From Anaerolineae bacterium (lineage in GTDB: Bacteria > Chloroflexota > Anaerolineae > Anaerolineales > Villigracilaceae), in the NCBI GenBank assembly GCA_003694975.1, contig RFJH01000210.1:1-13682 (forward strand): a DNA stretch of 13,682 nucleotides. Reading direction: 5' to 3'. A program made the translations under genes and the position numbers. Positions 6,850 to 13,682 of this stretch are shown here, in pieces. The notes under the pieces were generated by a model, which saw nothing but the letters and a program-made list of their open reading frames with translations, made no database searches and was not told where the DNA came from. The stretch's first letter is position 1; each line of letters opens with the position of its first letter.

Positions 6850-7461
6850 ATGATCGACCGGAAAGTCTTTTGGGTGGGAGTGGTCGTTTTGGCACTTGCC
6901 GTCCTGGTGGCGGTGGTGCCATGGAAGAGGACATATGAGTTTCGCGGCGCGCTCATTGACCCCCCTCAGCCCGCGCCGCAGATCGGCTTGACGGATGTCA
7001 ACGGGCGCCTGTTTGACTTGCGCGCCTGGCGCGGGGACATTGTCCTCCTGACCTTTGGCTATACCTCCTGCCCTGACGTTTGTCCGACCACGCTCGCCGA
7101 CCTGAAGCGTCTGCGCGCCGAACTCGACGCAGACCAGGCCGCACGCGTGCAGGTGGTCTTTATCACGGTGGATCCGCAACGAGATACGCCGGAGCGTGTG
7201 CAGGAATACGTCTCTTTCTTCGATCCCACATTCATCGGGCTAAGCGGCAGCGAGGAGGACCTTGCCCCCGTCTGGCAGGCTTATGGCGTTTTCCGGGAGG
7301 TCGGTGAGCGCAATGCCGAAGGCGGTTACGCGGTGAATCACTCGGCACGCATCTATCTGGTCGACCCGGACGGTAATCTGCGCCTGACCTATAGTTTCGG
7401 CACTGACCCGCAAGACATTTTGCGCGATGTGCGCTATCTTCTCTCCGCGGAGGCCGGTTGA
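6850..7461 (+). CDS. sco: SCO1/SenC copper chaperone
   Basis: A 203-residue membrane-anchored thioredoxin-fold protein that helps load copper into the CuA site of CoxB. Residues 7-24 form an N-terminal helix; the rest faces outward. The copper-binding CxxxC motif is TSCPDVCPTTL (C74 and C78), and the third ligand is H164 in VNHSARIYLVD. FITVDPQRDTPERV (104-117) is a family hallmark. ATG 6850 is preceded by GGAGG (6841-6845) with a short 4-base gap. A GTG at 6829 in frame would add seven residues and is less likely. It follows coxC after a 91-base gap that holds a hairpin, and its stop TGA (7459-7461) overlaps an ATG at 7461. Confidence 0.95.
   Translation: MIDRKVFWVGVVVLALAVLVAVVPWKRTYEFRGALIDPPQPAPQIGLTDVNGRLFDLRAWRGDIVLLTFGYTSCPDVCPTTLADLKRLRAELDADQAARVQVVFITVDPQRDTPERVQEYVSFFDPTFIGLSGSEEDLAPVWQAYGVFREVGERNAEGGYAVNHSARIYLVDPDGNLRLTYSFGTDPQDILRDVRYLLSAEAG
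7449..7453 (+). promoter_or_regulatory. Strong ribosome binding site for an ATG at 7461 that opens only a 5-codon frame
   Basis: GGAGG stands 7 bases before ATG 7461, which overlaps the sco stop as TGATG, an arrangement typical of translationally coupled genes. The frame it opens reads MARPV and stops at TGA 7476-7478. That frame is the same one used by the downstream cupredoxin-like gene. Confidence 0.6.
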
Positions 7462-7487
7462 TGGCGCGCCCGGTTTGAAATTCTTTC

Positions 7488-7955
7488 TTGCGTGTGGTGC
7501 TCTCGCTTCTTATCGGTCTCCTTGTGGGACTGGCGCTGAGCGAGATTTCCTTCTATTTCCTTCGCGAGACGCAGCGTGAGCCGCAACGCGTGGAACTCGT
7601 GATCCCGCCCGGCACGGCGGAGCGCGTTGCGCGTGGCGAAACCCCGCCCTCTATTCCCGAGGAGATGACCTTCGTCCTCGGCGATACACTGGTCGTGCGT
7701 AACGAGGACAGCGTGCCTCATCAACTCGGCCCCTTGTGGGTCCCGCCGGGGGCCACCGCCAGTTTGCAACTGGATACGGCACAAAACTACGTTTTCGCGT
7801 GTTCGTTCCGACCTGATAACTACCTCGGCCTGGACGTGCGCGAACCGCTGACGACGGGGACGCGCCTGATCGGCATTCTGTTCGCCGGCTTGCCGCTGGG
7901 AGCGCTCCTTGCAGCATATAGTGCTGTGGTTATAGGGAGGAAGGATGAAGAGTAG
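7488..7955 (+). CDS. Membrane-anchored cupredoxin-like protein
   Basis: About 155 residues with helices near 3-24 and 124-149 and an outward domain between them. That domain has a cupredoxin signature: VVRNEDSVPHQLG (69-81) matches the N-x-D-x-x-x-H ligand loop, and YVFACSFRPDNYLGLDV (101-117) the Cys loop. H78 and C105 would be copper ligands, but the second His and the Met that normally follow the Cys are not evident, so a standard type 1 site is doubtful. Position between sco and SURF1 genes suggests a part in copper delivery or oxidase assembly; this is inference. The start is uncertain: TTG 7488 has no Shine-Dalgarno, GTG 7494 and 7497 are alternatives, and a better-placed ATG at 7461 is separated from this frame by one TGA (7476). 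The end overlaps the SURF1 start by 11 bases. It may be a nonsense-damaged gene. Confidence 0.65.
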   Translation: MRVVLSLLIGLLVGLALSEISFYFLRETQREPQRVELVIPPGTAERVARGETPPSIPEEMTFVLGDTLVVRNEDSVPHQLGPLWVPPGATASLQLDTAQNYVFACSFRPDNYLGLDVREPLTTGTRLIGILFAGLPLGALLAAYSAVVIGRKDEE

Positions 7956-8718
7956 GGGATGGGGCATGGTGTTACGCGCCATGTTCTCTCGTCGCTGGCT
8001 GGGGACGTCGTTGCTCGTCTTGCTTGGCGCGGCAGTCTGTGTGCGCCTCGGCTTCTGGCAACTCGACCGCCTGGCACAACGCAGGGCGTTCAACGCTCAT
8101 GTGGAGGCGATGTGGGCTGCTCCTCCGCTTTCGCTCCCCGAGCAAGCCGGGGAAGACCTGACCACCATGGAGTACCGTTCTGCCGAGGTCGAGGGCGAAT
8201 ATGATTTCGAGCATCAGGTTGCACTGCGTAACCGCTACTGGCGCGGCCAGCCCGGATATCATTTGCTCACGCCGCTGGTTATGGCAGATGGCCACGCCAT
8301 CCTGGTGGAACGCGGCTGGATTCCCGCCGGAGGGAATGCCCACCCCGAGGACTGGCGGAAATACGACGAACCGGGGACGGTGCGCGTCCGTGGTATCATC
8401 CGCCTGGGGCAGAGCAGACCGGATCTCGGTGGTGTCCCCGATCCGGAGTTGAGTGAGGGGCAGGAGCGGCTCGATTTCTGGAATCTGGTCAACCCTGAGC
8501 GCGTTGCAGCCCAGGTCCCGTATCCGTTGCTTCCGGTCTATCTGCAGTTGGACCCCGATCCGAACGATGTCACGCCGCCGATTCCTTATCAACCGGAGAT
8601 CGAATTGAGCGAAGGGCCGCACCTGGGATATGCCGGCCAGTGGTTCACGTTCGCCGCGCTGCTGCTCTTTGGATACCCCTTTTATCTTCGTAAACGTCTC
8701 TTGGAGGAGGTCGGATGA
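7945..8718 (+). CDS. surf1: SURF1-family oxidase assembly protein
   Basis: A 257-residue protein with the SURF1 plan: one helix near each end (about 18-36 and 230-248) and a large outward domain between. Family motifs visible are LGFWQLDRLAQRR (35-47), VERGWIPAG (121-129), and HLGYAGQWFTFAALLLFGY (226-244), with the conserved His of the last helix. SURF1 assists heme a insertion into subunit I. Its ATG lies 11 bases inside the previous gene and GGGAGG (7935-7940) is upstream; in-frame ATGs at 7966 and 7981 are possible shorter starts that would keep the helix. Its stop overlaps the next start as ATGA, so it is coupled to the heme O synthase gene. Confidence 0.93.
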   Translation: MKSRGWGMVLRAMFSRRWLGTSLLVLLGAAVCVRLGFWQLDRLAQRRAFNAHVEAMWAAPPLSLPEQAGEDLTTMEYRSAEVEGEYDFEHQVALRNRYWRGQPGYHLLTPLVMADGHAILVERGWIPAGGNAHPEDWRKYDEPGTVRVRGIIRLGQSRPDLGGVPDPELSEGQERLDFWNLVNPERVAAQVPYPLLPVYLQLDPDPNDVTPPIPYQPEIELSEGPHLGYAGQWFTFAALLLFGYPFYLRKRLLEEVG

Positions 8719-10040
8719 AATCCCGCTTTGCTTTTGCTTCCTCACCGCTATCCCGGCGCGCGTTGTATGCACTGCTCGCCGTGCTCTCGCTTGGTTTTTC
8801 CGGTCGCGCCCTGGCGTTGAGCGGCGCGGGTCGCTCTTGCCTGGGATGGCCTCTGTGCTGGCCGCATGGCGTGTCGGGCTGGGTGGCTTTGCTGCACCGC
8901 CTGGCCGTCGGAATGACGTTGCTGCTCGTCGTTGCTCTCGTGCGGCTGACCTGGCGCGCATACCGCACTCATCGCTTGCTTCTGCCCTTGAGCACACTTG
9001 CCGGGACGCTTTTCTTCGCCCAGGTGTTGGTGGGTGCGTTTCAGGTTGGACGGGACTTTCCTCCCTTCCTGCTCGCTTTGCATACGGCGACCTCGGTGGC
9101 TCTGCTCCTGTCCCTGGGCGGACTGGTGGTGGCTTCCTGGCTTCTACGTCCCTCGCCGACGGATGCCCCTCCGCCTCTGGACGGGCAACGGGCGCGTGAT
9201 TTTCTCACCCTCACCAAACCGCTGGTCACTGCGCTGTTGCTGGTGACGACCTATGCCGGCATGGTCGTCGGGGCGAGGGCGTGGCCGTCCCTTTCCCTGT
9301 CCTTTTGGACTCTCCTGGGAGGCTTCCTGGCCGCCGGAGGCTCTTCGGCGCTCAATCAGTACATTGACCGCGACCTGGATACGCACATGCAACGCACGGC
9401 GAAGCGCCCTCTGGCCGCCCGCCGGATGACCCCGGCGGAGGGGCTGGCTTTTGGGCTGGCGCTTTCCGTGCTCAGTTTTTACATCTTTGCCTTCTTCGTG
9501 AATCCCCTGGCCGCTTTCCTCTCCCTTGCGGGGACGGTCTATTACGTGGTGATTTACAGCCTGTGGCTGAAGAAGGCCACAGTGCAAAACATTGTCATCG
9601 GAGGTGGTGCGGGTGCCATCCCTCCTCTCGTCGGCTGGGCTGCCGCGACGGGTCGCCTGGACGTTCCGGCGCTTTTCCTCTTCGCCATCGTCTTCTTGTG
9701 GACACCGCCTCACTTCTGGGCGCTGGCGCTCGTGCGCCGGAAGGACTACGCCCGCGCCGGTGTGCCCATGTTGCCTGTGGTGCGCGGAGAGGCCGAGACG
9801 CGGCGTCAGATTTTCCTCTATACCCTCGAACTTGTCGGCCTGACGTTACTGATGCCGCTCGTCAAGTTGGCGGGGAGTGTTTTCCTGATCTCGGCGTTGG
9901 TCTTGGGCGCGTGGCTGCTCCATGCCGCATGGCGTGTCTTAAGGAGAGATGGGAATCGGGTCGCCTGGAAGATGTACCGCTATTCGAGCATGTATCTGTT
10001 GTTCCTGTTCATGGCGTTGGTGATAGACGCTTTGGTGTGA
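8715..10040 (+). CDS. ctaB: Half heme A synthase (CtaA) fused to heme O synthase (CtaB)
   Basis: A 441-residue polytopic membrane protein. Residues 160-441 are CtaB, a UbiA-family farnesyltransferase turning heme b into heme O. They contain NQYIDRDLDTHMQRT (214-228) with Asp218/Asp222 for Mg-diphosphate binding, RPLAARRMTP (231-240), and the second polar loop around VRRKDYARAGVPMLPVV (340-356). Residues 1-145 have four helices and resemble one half of CtaA: the loop Cys pair C42/C48 in SCLGWPLC, H61 (ALLHRLAVG), QVLVGAFQVG (103-112) and H123 (LALHTATSV). In CtaA the first half carries a Glu three residues before the first His; here that residue is Ala58. The second half of CtaA is absent and no other ctaA occurs in the window. 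The N-terminal domain may bind heme for the CtaB domain or pair with another CtaA half. GGAGGAGG at 8703-8710 supports ATG 8715, which overlaps the SURF1 stop. Confidence 0.9.
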   Translation: MKSRFAFASSPLSRRALYALLAVLSLGFSGRALALSGAGRSCLGWPLCWPHGVSGWVALLHRLAVGMTLLLVVALVRLTWRAYRTHRLLLPLSTLAGTLFFAQVLVGAFQVGRDFPPFLLALHTATSVALLLSLGGLVVASWLLRPSPTDAPPPLDGQRARDFLTLTKPLVTALLLVTTYAGMVVGARAWPSLSLSFWTLLGGFLAAGGSSALNQYIDRDLDTHMQRTAKRPLAARRMTPAEGLAFGLALSVLSFYIFAFFVNPLAAFLSLAGTVYYVVIYSLWLKKATVQNIVIGGGAGAIPPLVGWAAATGRLDVPALFLFAIVFLWTPPHFWALALVRRKDYARAGVPMLPVVRGEAETRRQIFLYTLELVGLTLLMPLVKLAGSVFLISALVLGAWLLHAAWRVLRRDGNRVAWKMYRYSSMYLLFLFMALVIDALV

Positions 10041-10081
10041 ACAGCCTCGACATCCTGAATTGCAACGAATGAGTGTTGAAG

Positions 10082-10110
10082 TCGAGCATTGGTAAAAGGC
10101 CAATGCTCGA
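10082..10110 (+). terminator. Intrinsic-terminator-like hairpin after the oxidase operon
   Basis: A perfect 11-bp stem, TCGAGCATTGG (10082-10092) with CCAATGCTCGA (10100-10110), closes the 7-base loop TAAAAGG and is followed by TTGTCGTTAT. It lies 41 bases after the ctaB stop and is the likely end of the operon message, although the T run is broken. Confidence 0.7.
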
Positions 10111-10171
10111 TTGTCGTTATCGGGTGCTGAGTTGGCCGTCTGGGGGATAGCATGAGAGGACAAAGAGACTG

Positions 10172-10182
10172 TATACTATAAC
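10172..10182 (+). promoter_or_regulatory. Possible -10 region for the lipoprotein gene
   Basis: Two overlapping boxes, TATACT (10172-10177) and TATAAC (10177-10182), lie about 55 bases before the gene start in an AT-rich stretch after the terminator hairpin. No convincing -35 box is seen, so the exact promoter is uncertain. The rest of the 194-base gap holds only the hairpin at 10082-10110 and the ribosome binding site AGGAGGAGG at 10221-10229. Confidence 0.35.
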
Positions 10183-10234
10183 AAGGCGTCACAATGTTGG
10201 GTAAAGATAGAGTTTTTGCAAGGAGGAGGATACG

Positions 10235-10819
10235 ATGAAATCGTTTCACCTGTCATTCTATGTCTTGATTGCGTTGGGGGCGCTTTTGCTGACCGCCTGC
10301 GGTGCTGTCGCTACGCCGCCACCTGTCCAACCGACCATCATTATCATCACCCCCACCCCTCTCTCGCCCCCGGCAGGCGCTTTGCCCACTCCCGCCGCCC
10401 CCACGCCGGCGGTGACCGTCGCCTCGCAATATGCGCCTTTTTGCCCTTCGGCGGCATCGTCCAGTTGTACCGCCCCCACGATAGAAGAACGAGACAGGTA
10501 CTGCGTCAAGAAGGTCCCGTATACGTTGGTGGCCATTCCGCTCAATGCCACCTACGAGGTACTCTCCTCAGGGTTTTCCTGTGAGAAACAGGCGGTTGTG
10601 AATAACGAACAGATTTTGGCCTGCACAGGGAAGCAACTCTATACCTTTGATCTCAAACTGTGCAACTCGGCCTGTGCGGCTCCAACCGCTGCTGCAGGAG
10701 GCGGACAGTGCCCATCCGGCTATGTCTACAATGCCACCCAGAAGTGCTGCGCTCAGGCAAACCCCGACGCCGGTTGTGTGACCGTCCAGGTTGCCATTGG
10801 CGGATGCACCAGTCCGTAA
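10235..10819 (+). CDS. Cysteine-rich lipoprotein of unknown function
   Basis: A 194-residue exported lipoprotein. The signal peptide ends in the lipobox LLTACG, making C22 the lipidated residue. A threonine/proline-rich spacer (about 27-60, including TPTPLSPPAGALPTPAAPTP) follows, a common layout in Chloroflexota surface lipoproteins. The mature C-terminal part has 12 further Cys (70, 78, 90, 116, 130, 143, 147, 159, 171, 172, 181 and 191), an even number consistent with six disulfides. I recognise no catalytic motif or known domain; QCPSGYVYNATQKCC resembles small Cys-rich extracellular modules only in spacing. AGGAGGAGG (10221-10229) is 5 bases before ATG 10235. The gene lies alone between two hairpins, after the oxidase operon and convergent with fhs, so a link to respiration is not implied. 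Confidence 0.85.
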   Translation: MKSFHLSFYVLIALGALLLTACGAVATPPPVQPTIIIITPTPLSPPAGALPTPAAPTPAVTVASQYAPFCPSAASSSCTAPTIEERDRYCVKKVPYTLVAIPLNATYEVLSSGFSCEKQAVVNNEQILACTGKQLYTFDLKLCNSACAAPTAAAGGGQCPSGYVYNATQKCCAQANPDAGCVTVQVAIGGCTSP

Positions 10820-10834
10820 CCCGGCTGGGGTTTT
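10818..10834 (+). terminator. Short weak terminator at the end of the lipoprotein gene
   Basis: AACCC (10818-10822) pairs with GGGTT (10828-10832) around GGCTG, followed by TT and AAAA. It overlaps the TAA stop codon. The stem is only 5 bp, so the larger hairpin just downstream probably contributes more. Confidence 0.3.
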
Positions 10835-10840
10835 AAAAGA

Positions 10841-10876
10841 AACCGCTCCTGGCAAGGGGCCCTGCCAGGAGCGGTT
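10841..10876 (-). terminator. Intrinsic terminator of fhs, shared by the convergent lipoprotein gene
   Basis: A perfect 14-bp stem, AACCGCTCCTGGCA (10841-10854) with TGCCAGGAGCGGTT (10863-10876), has an 8-base loop. Read on the minus strand it is followed by TCTTTTAAAA, a usable T tract, 14 bases after the fhs stop codon. On the plus strand the T content after it is poor, so it serves fhs best while probably also stopping plus-strand readthrough. Confidence 0.85.
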
Positions 10877-10890
10877 GATCTTGTGTGGGG

Positions 10891-12801
10891 TTAGAACAAC
10901 CCGACCACGCGCCCGGTCTCGAAATCGATATCCACGTCGTAGAAGACGGGGCGGGTGGGCAGGCCGGGCATGGTGCGCATTGAACCGACCAGCGGGTACA
11001 GGAACCCCGCGCCGACCGAGGCGCGAATATCGCGAATCGGCACGCGGAATCCCTTTGGCTCACCTTTCAGAGATGGGTCGTGGCTCAGGCTGAGGTGAGT
11101 CTTCGCCATGCACAAGGGGAGTTTGTCGAAGCCGAGTTGGGTGTAGAGTTCGATCTTCTTCTCGGCCTCCGGCAGATAGTCCACGCCGTCGGCGCCGTAG
11201 ACCTCGCGGCAGATGATCTCGATCTTCTCTTTGATGGGCAAATCGAGGTCGTAGAGGAAGCGGAAGTTGCTCGGCATCTCGGCGGCTTTGACCACGGCCT
11301 CGGCCAGTTTCACGGCGCCTTTGCCGCCCTCGGCCCAGTGCGTGCAGACGGCGGCGTCCACCGCGCCGGCGTCCAGCGCCGCTTTGCGCACCAGTTCCAG
11401 TTCGGCCTCGGTATCCGTGGCGAAGGCGTTGACCGCCACCACCACGTTGACGCCGAACTTCCGGGCGACTTTGATGTGATGGATTAAGTTTGGCAGACCG
11501 GCGCGCAGCAGGTCGAGGTTCTCTTCCGTGTAGGCCGGGTCGAGCGGTTTGCCCGCAACGACTTTCGGCCCGCCGCCATGCATCTTCAGCGCGCGCACCG
11601 TGGCTACCATGACCACGACTTGCGGGATCAGGCCGGAGTAGCGGCATTTGATATTGAAGAACTTCTCCATGCCGATGTCCGCACCGAAGCCCGATTCGGT
11701 GATGACAAAGCCATCCGGTCCGACCAGTTTCAGCGCAATCATATCGGCCAGGATGGACGAATTACCGTGTGCGATGTTGGCAAATGGCCCGGCATGGACG
11801 AAGGCGGGCGTCCCCTCCAGAGTCTGCATCAGGGTGGGTTTGATGGCGTCCTTCATCAGGACGGTCATCGCGCCCGCGCAGCCCAGGTCTTCGGCGGTGA
11901 TGGCTTCGCCCTTCTTATTCGTCCCGATGACGATGCGTCCGATGCGCTCGCGCATGTCTTCCAGGCTGGTGGTGAGGGCCAGGATGGCCATCAGTTCGCT
12001 CGCGACGGTGATGTCGAATCCGGTGCGGCGGGTGAACCCTTTTTCATCGGGGCCAAGCCCGATTTCGATTGTGCGCAACATGCGGTCGTTCGTATCAATC
12101 ACGCGCCGCCAGGTGATACTATCGGGGTCAATGTCCAGGCGGACGAAGCGCGAAATCTCCTCCGGCGTCAGGTCGTTGGGGTCGGTCTTATCAATCCCCA
12201 GTTTTTTCAGGCGGCGGAGCATGGTGGGGGAGAACTTCCGGCTGCCGTCCTTCGCGGGAGGGCAGAGACGGTTGAACAGTTGCTCGTCCGTCTGTCGCCA
12301 TTCGTGATACATGCGCGTATCAATTGCCGCGGCCAGCAGGTTGTTCGCCGCGGTGATGGCGTGGATGTCGCCGGTCAGGTGAAGGTTGAAATCCTCCATG
12401 GGGACGATCTGGCTGTACCCCCCTCCGGCGGCGCCGCCCTTGATGCCGAAGGTCGGCCCCTGACTGGGCTGGCGAATGCAGGTGAAGACCGTCTTGCCCA
12501 GATGCGCGCCGAGCGCCTGAGAGAGACCCACCGTGGTTGTCGTCTTCCCTTCGCCGAGTGGGGTCGGCGTGATGGCCGTTACGTCAACATACTTCCCGTT
12601 GGGTCGGTCTTTCAGGCGCTCCAGGACTTCCAGTTTGACCTTGGCCTTATAGGGACCGTAGAGTTCCAGTTCCTCCGGCAAGAGGCCGATCTCTTCCGCC
12701 ACCTGCAAGATGGGTTTAAGGGTGGCTTCCTGCGCGATCTCGATATCGGGGGGGACCGGCTTGCGCAGTTTCAGTGGTGTAGGCGTGAATTTTCTGGCCA
12801 T
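10891..12801 (-). CDS. fhs: Formate-tetrahydrofolate ligase, long eukaryote-like form
   Basis: A 636-residue cytoplasmic enzyme that joins formate to tetrahydrofolate using ATP, giving 10-formyl-THF for purine, formyl-Met and one-carbon metabolism. The ATP-binding loop is TPTPLGEGKTTTT (78-90), followed by the conserved QPSQGPTFGIKGGAAGGGYS (111-130), VHAGPFANIAHGNSS and ESGFGADIGMEKFFNIKCR. Usual bacterial Fhs is about 555-560 residues; this one has an extra segment at about 167-222 (including LCPPAKDGSRKF and DLTPEEISRFVRLDIDP) like the synthetase domain of eukaryotic C1-THF synthase and plant enzymes. On the minus strand AAAGGGAG precedes the ATG with about 6 bases between. The gene follows the kinase gene after 104 bases with no terminator between, so partial co-transcription is possible. 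Confidence 0.97.
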   Translation of the reverse strand: MARKFTPTPLKLRKPVPPDIEIAQEATLKPILQVAEEIGLLPEELELYGPYKAKVKLEVLERLKDRPNGKYVDVTAITPTPLGEGKTTTTVGLSQALGAHLGKTVFTCIRQPSQGPTFGIKGGAAGGGYSQIVPMEDFNLHLTGDIHAITAANNLLAAAIDTRMYHEWRQTDEQLFNRLCPPAKDGSRKFSPTMLRRLKKLGIDKTDPNDLTPEEISRFVRLDIDPDSITWRRVIDTNDRMLRTIEIGLGPDEKGFTRRTGFDITVASELMAILALTTSLEDMRERIGRIVIGTNKKGEAITAEDLGCAGAMTVLMKDAIKPTLMQTLEGTPAFVHAGPFANIAHGNSSILADMIALKLVGPDGFVITESGFGADIGMEKFFNIKCRYSGLIPQVVVMVATVRALKMHGGGPKVVAGKPLDPAYTEENLDLLRAGLPNLIHHIKVARKFGVNVVVAVNAFATDTEAELELVRKAALDAGAVDAAVCTHWAEGGKGAVKLAEAVVKAAEMPSNFRFLYDLDLPIKEKIEIICREVYGADGVDYLPEAEKKIELYTQLGFDKLPLCMAKTHLSLSHDPSLKGEPKGFRVPIRDIRASVGAGFLYPLVGSMRTMPGLPTRPVFYDVDIDFETGRVVGLF

Positions 12802-12905
12802 ACGAATCTCCCTTTCTGCTGAGTTGTTCCTCTTATTGAACAGGATTTTTCCATTTTACGCAAGAGACGTATATCCCCTCTTTCTGTGCAGGGTGTCACA
12901 ACTCC

Positions 12906-13682
12906 TCAGGCGTGGATGACCGTGCCCAGACCCTCACCAAGCAGGGCGCGACGGACGTTTCCCTCCTCTTCCCCGGAGAAAATGCGCACTTCCAGACCGG
13001 GGAGGGACCGGACGAGAGAGACCATGTGCGCGACCTTCGACACCATCCCGCCGGTGACATCCGCGCCCTCCGCCGTCCCTGCCCCGAAGCGTTCCCGCAT
13101 CGCTGCATAGGACCCGGGCGTGATCTCCCGCACCAGCCTCTTCCTGGCCGGAAAGGATTCCCAGACCCCTTCCTCCAGGCCGGCCAGCAAAAGACGCCGC
13201 GGGCGCATCTCCCGCGCCAGGTAGGCGAACAGTTCTTCCGTAGAGAGAATCGTGCCGCTCCAGGCCTCATCGAAGACCACATCGCCGTAGACGACCGGCA
13301 GGATGCCGGCCTCCAGCGCGGCGCGCAAGGGGGTGAGGTCCCAGGCGATGATTTTCCCTTCGCGCGCGGTCACACAGGCCGAGGGTGGGAAGACCATCGC
13401 CGGAAGATCTGCCTCGTGCAGCGTGTCCATCACGAGGCGGTTCAGTCTGGCTGCCTGATAGCCGACCTCGGCGAAGCCCCGCCAGTAGCGCTCGCGCCGG
13501 GAAGGCCTGTCTTTTTCGGATGAGGAAAGCCCCTGCCGTGTCCTGTGTTCCCGGGCGGCGGTGTGACCGAACGAGCCGGAGCCGTGGCCGAGCACCAGGT
13601 GTTGCTCCGGCATTGCGGCACGCGCGGCGGCAATCTGCCGCGCCAAGTCGGCGATTTTGTCCTCACGCGGCGTATAGGGGCG
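12906..13682 (-). CDS. ipk: Isopentenyl phosphate kinase, 3' part (start outside window)
   Basis: The frame is open to the window edge and gives 258 residues; probably only about 15 N-terminal residues, including the GGSLI-type Lys/Gly loop, are missing. This amino-acid-kinase-fold enzyme phosphorylates isopentenyl phosphate to isopentenyl diphosphate with ATP. The diagnostic motif LVLGHGSGSFGH (fragment residues 29-40) contains the catalytic His (H40) that separates this family from other amino acid kinases. PVVYGDVVFD and DVTGGMVSKV are the later substrate and nucleotide loops. The kinase belongs to the alternative mevalonate route of archaea and is known from Chloroflexota such as Roseiflexus, which fits the proposed source. 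A TTG at 13646 lies inside the conserved N-terminal helix and is not the start. The gene lies upstream of fhs on the same strand, with no clear functional link. Confidence 0.9.
   Translation of the reverse strand, partial: RPYTPREDKIADLARQIAAARAAMPEQHLVLGHGSGSFGHTAAREHRTRQGLSSSEKDRPSRRERYWRGFAEVGYQAARLNRLVMDTLHEADLPAMVFPPSACVTAREGKIIAWDLTPLRAALEAGILPVVYGDVVFDEAWSGTILSTEELFAYLAREMRPRRLLLAGLEEGVWESFPARKRLVREITPGSYAAMRERFGAGTAEGADVTGGMVSKVAHMVSLVRSLPGLEVRIFSGEEEGNVRRALLGEGLGTVIHA

Noticed and set aside
7972..8997. Long minus-strand open frame (341 codons) opposite surf1 and ctaB
   Set aside because: It is a shadow of two confidently identified genes, with an Arg/Ala/Pro-rich translation and no domain.
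10082..10876. Hairpins around the lipoprotein gene as a mobile element's ends
   Set aside because: The two stems have unrelated sequences, there are no target duplications or transposase, and both fit terminators.
11578..12822. Long plus-strand open frame (414 codons) opposite fhs
   Set aside because: It is antisense to a fully conserved enzyme gene, its translation has no recognisable domain, and long antisense frames are expected in GC-rich DNA.
13644..13646. TTG as the start of the isopentenyl phosphate kinase
   Set aside because: The frame continues upstream to the window edge with family-like sequence (RPYTPRED...), so the true start is outside the window.

Overview
The window looks like a chromosomal segment of a Chloroflexota bacterium (Anaerolineae-like). 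This is judged from the gene content: an A2-type caa3 oxidase, an isopentenyl phosphate kinase, a threonine/proline-rich lipoprotein, and GC-rich coding DNA. The assignment is inference; no marker gene such as 16S rRNA is present. Coding density is high and no gene-free stretch exceeds 300 bases.

Layout. (1) 1-488: the 3' end of an HNH endonuclease gene, clearly more AT-rich than the rest, whose stop codon lies in a roughly 70-base imperfect inverted repeat resembling an integron attC site. (2) 574-2522: a NarX/LiaS-type sensor histidine kinase with a cytoplasmic GAF domain rich in Cys and His, overlapping a NarL/LuxR-type response regulator. The pair is closed by a strong intrinsic terminator at 2547-2576. 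(3) 2651-10040: an eight-gene run on the plus strand for an aerobic terminal oxidase and its assembly. In order these are a degenerate receiver protein, CoxB fused to cytochrome c, CoxA, fused subunit IV-III, a Sco copper chaperone, a membrane cupredoxin-like protein, SURF1, and a half-CtaA/CtaB fusion. (4) 10235-10819: a cysteine-rich lipoprotein on its own. (5) 10891-13682, minus strand: the 3' part of an isopentenyl phosphate kinase gene, then a long, eukaryote-like formate-tetrahydrofolate ligase.

How they work together. CoxB/CoxA/CoxDC form the oxidase. Sco and perhaps the cupredoxin-like protein deliver copper. SURF1 and the CtaA-half/CtaB protein supply and insert heme O/A. The upstream two-component pair may sense redox or oxygen and control the oxidase operon, but that is inference from position and the Cys/His cluster. 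Fhs feeds one-carbon folate metabolism, and the kinase makes isopentenyl diphosphate from isopentenyl phosphate.

The most unusual points are the pseudo-receiver leading the oxidase operon, the start of the cupredoxin-like gene (a well-placed Shine-Dalgarno and ATG followed by an in-frame TGA at codon 6), the CtaA half lacking its usual Glu in front of a CtaB domain, and the attC-like element behind the HNH gene. I found no CRISPR array, transposase, tRNA or rRNA.
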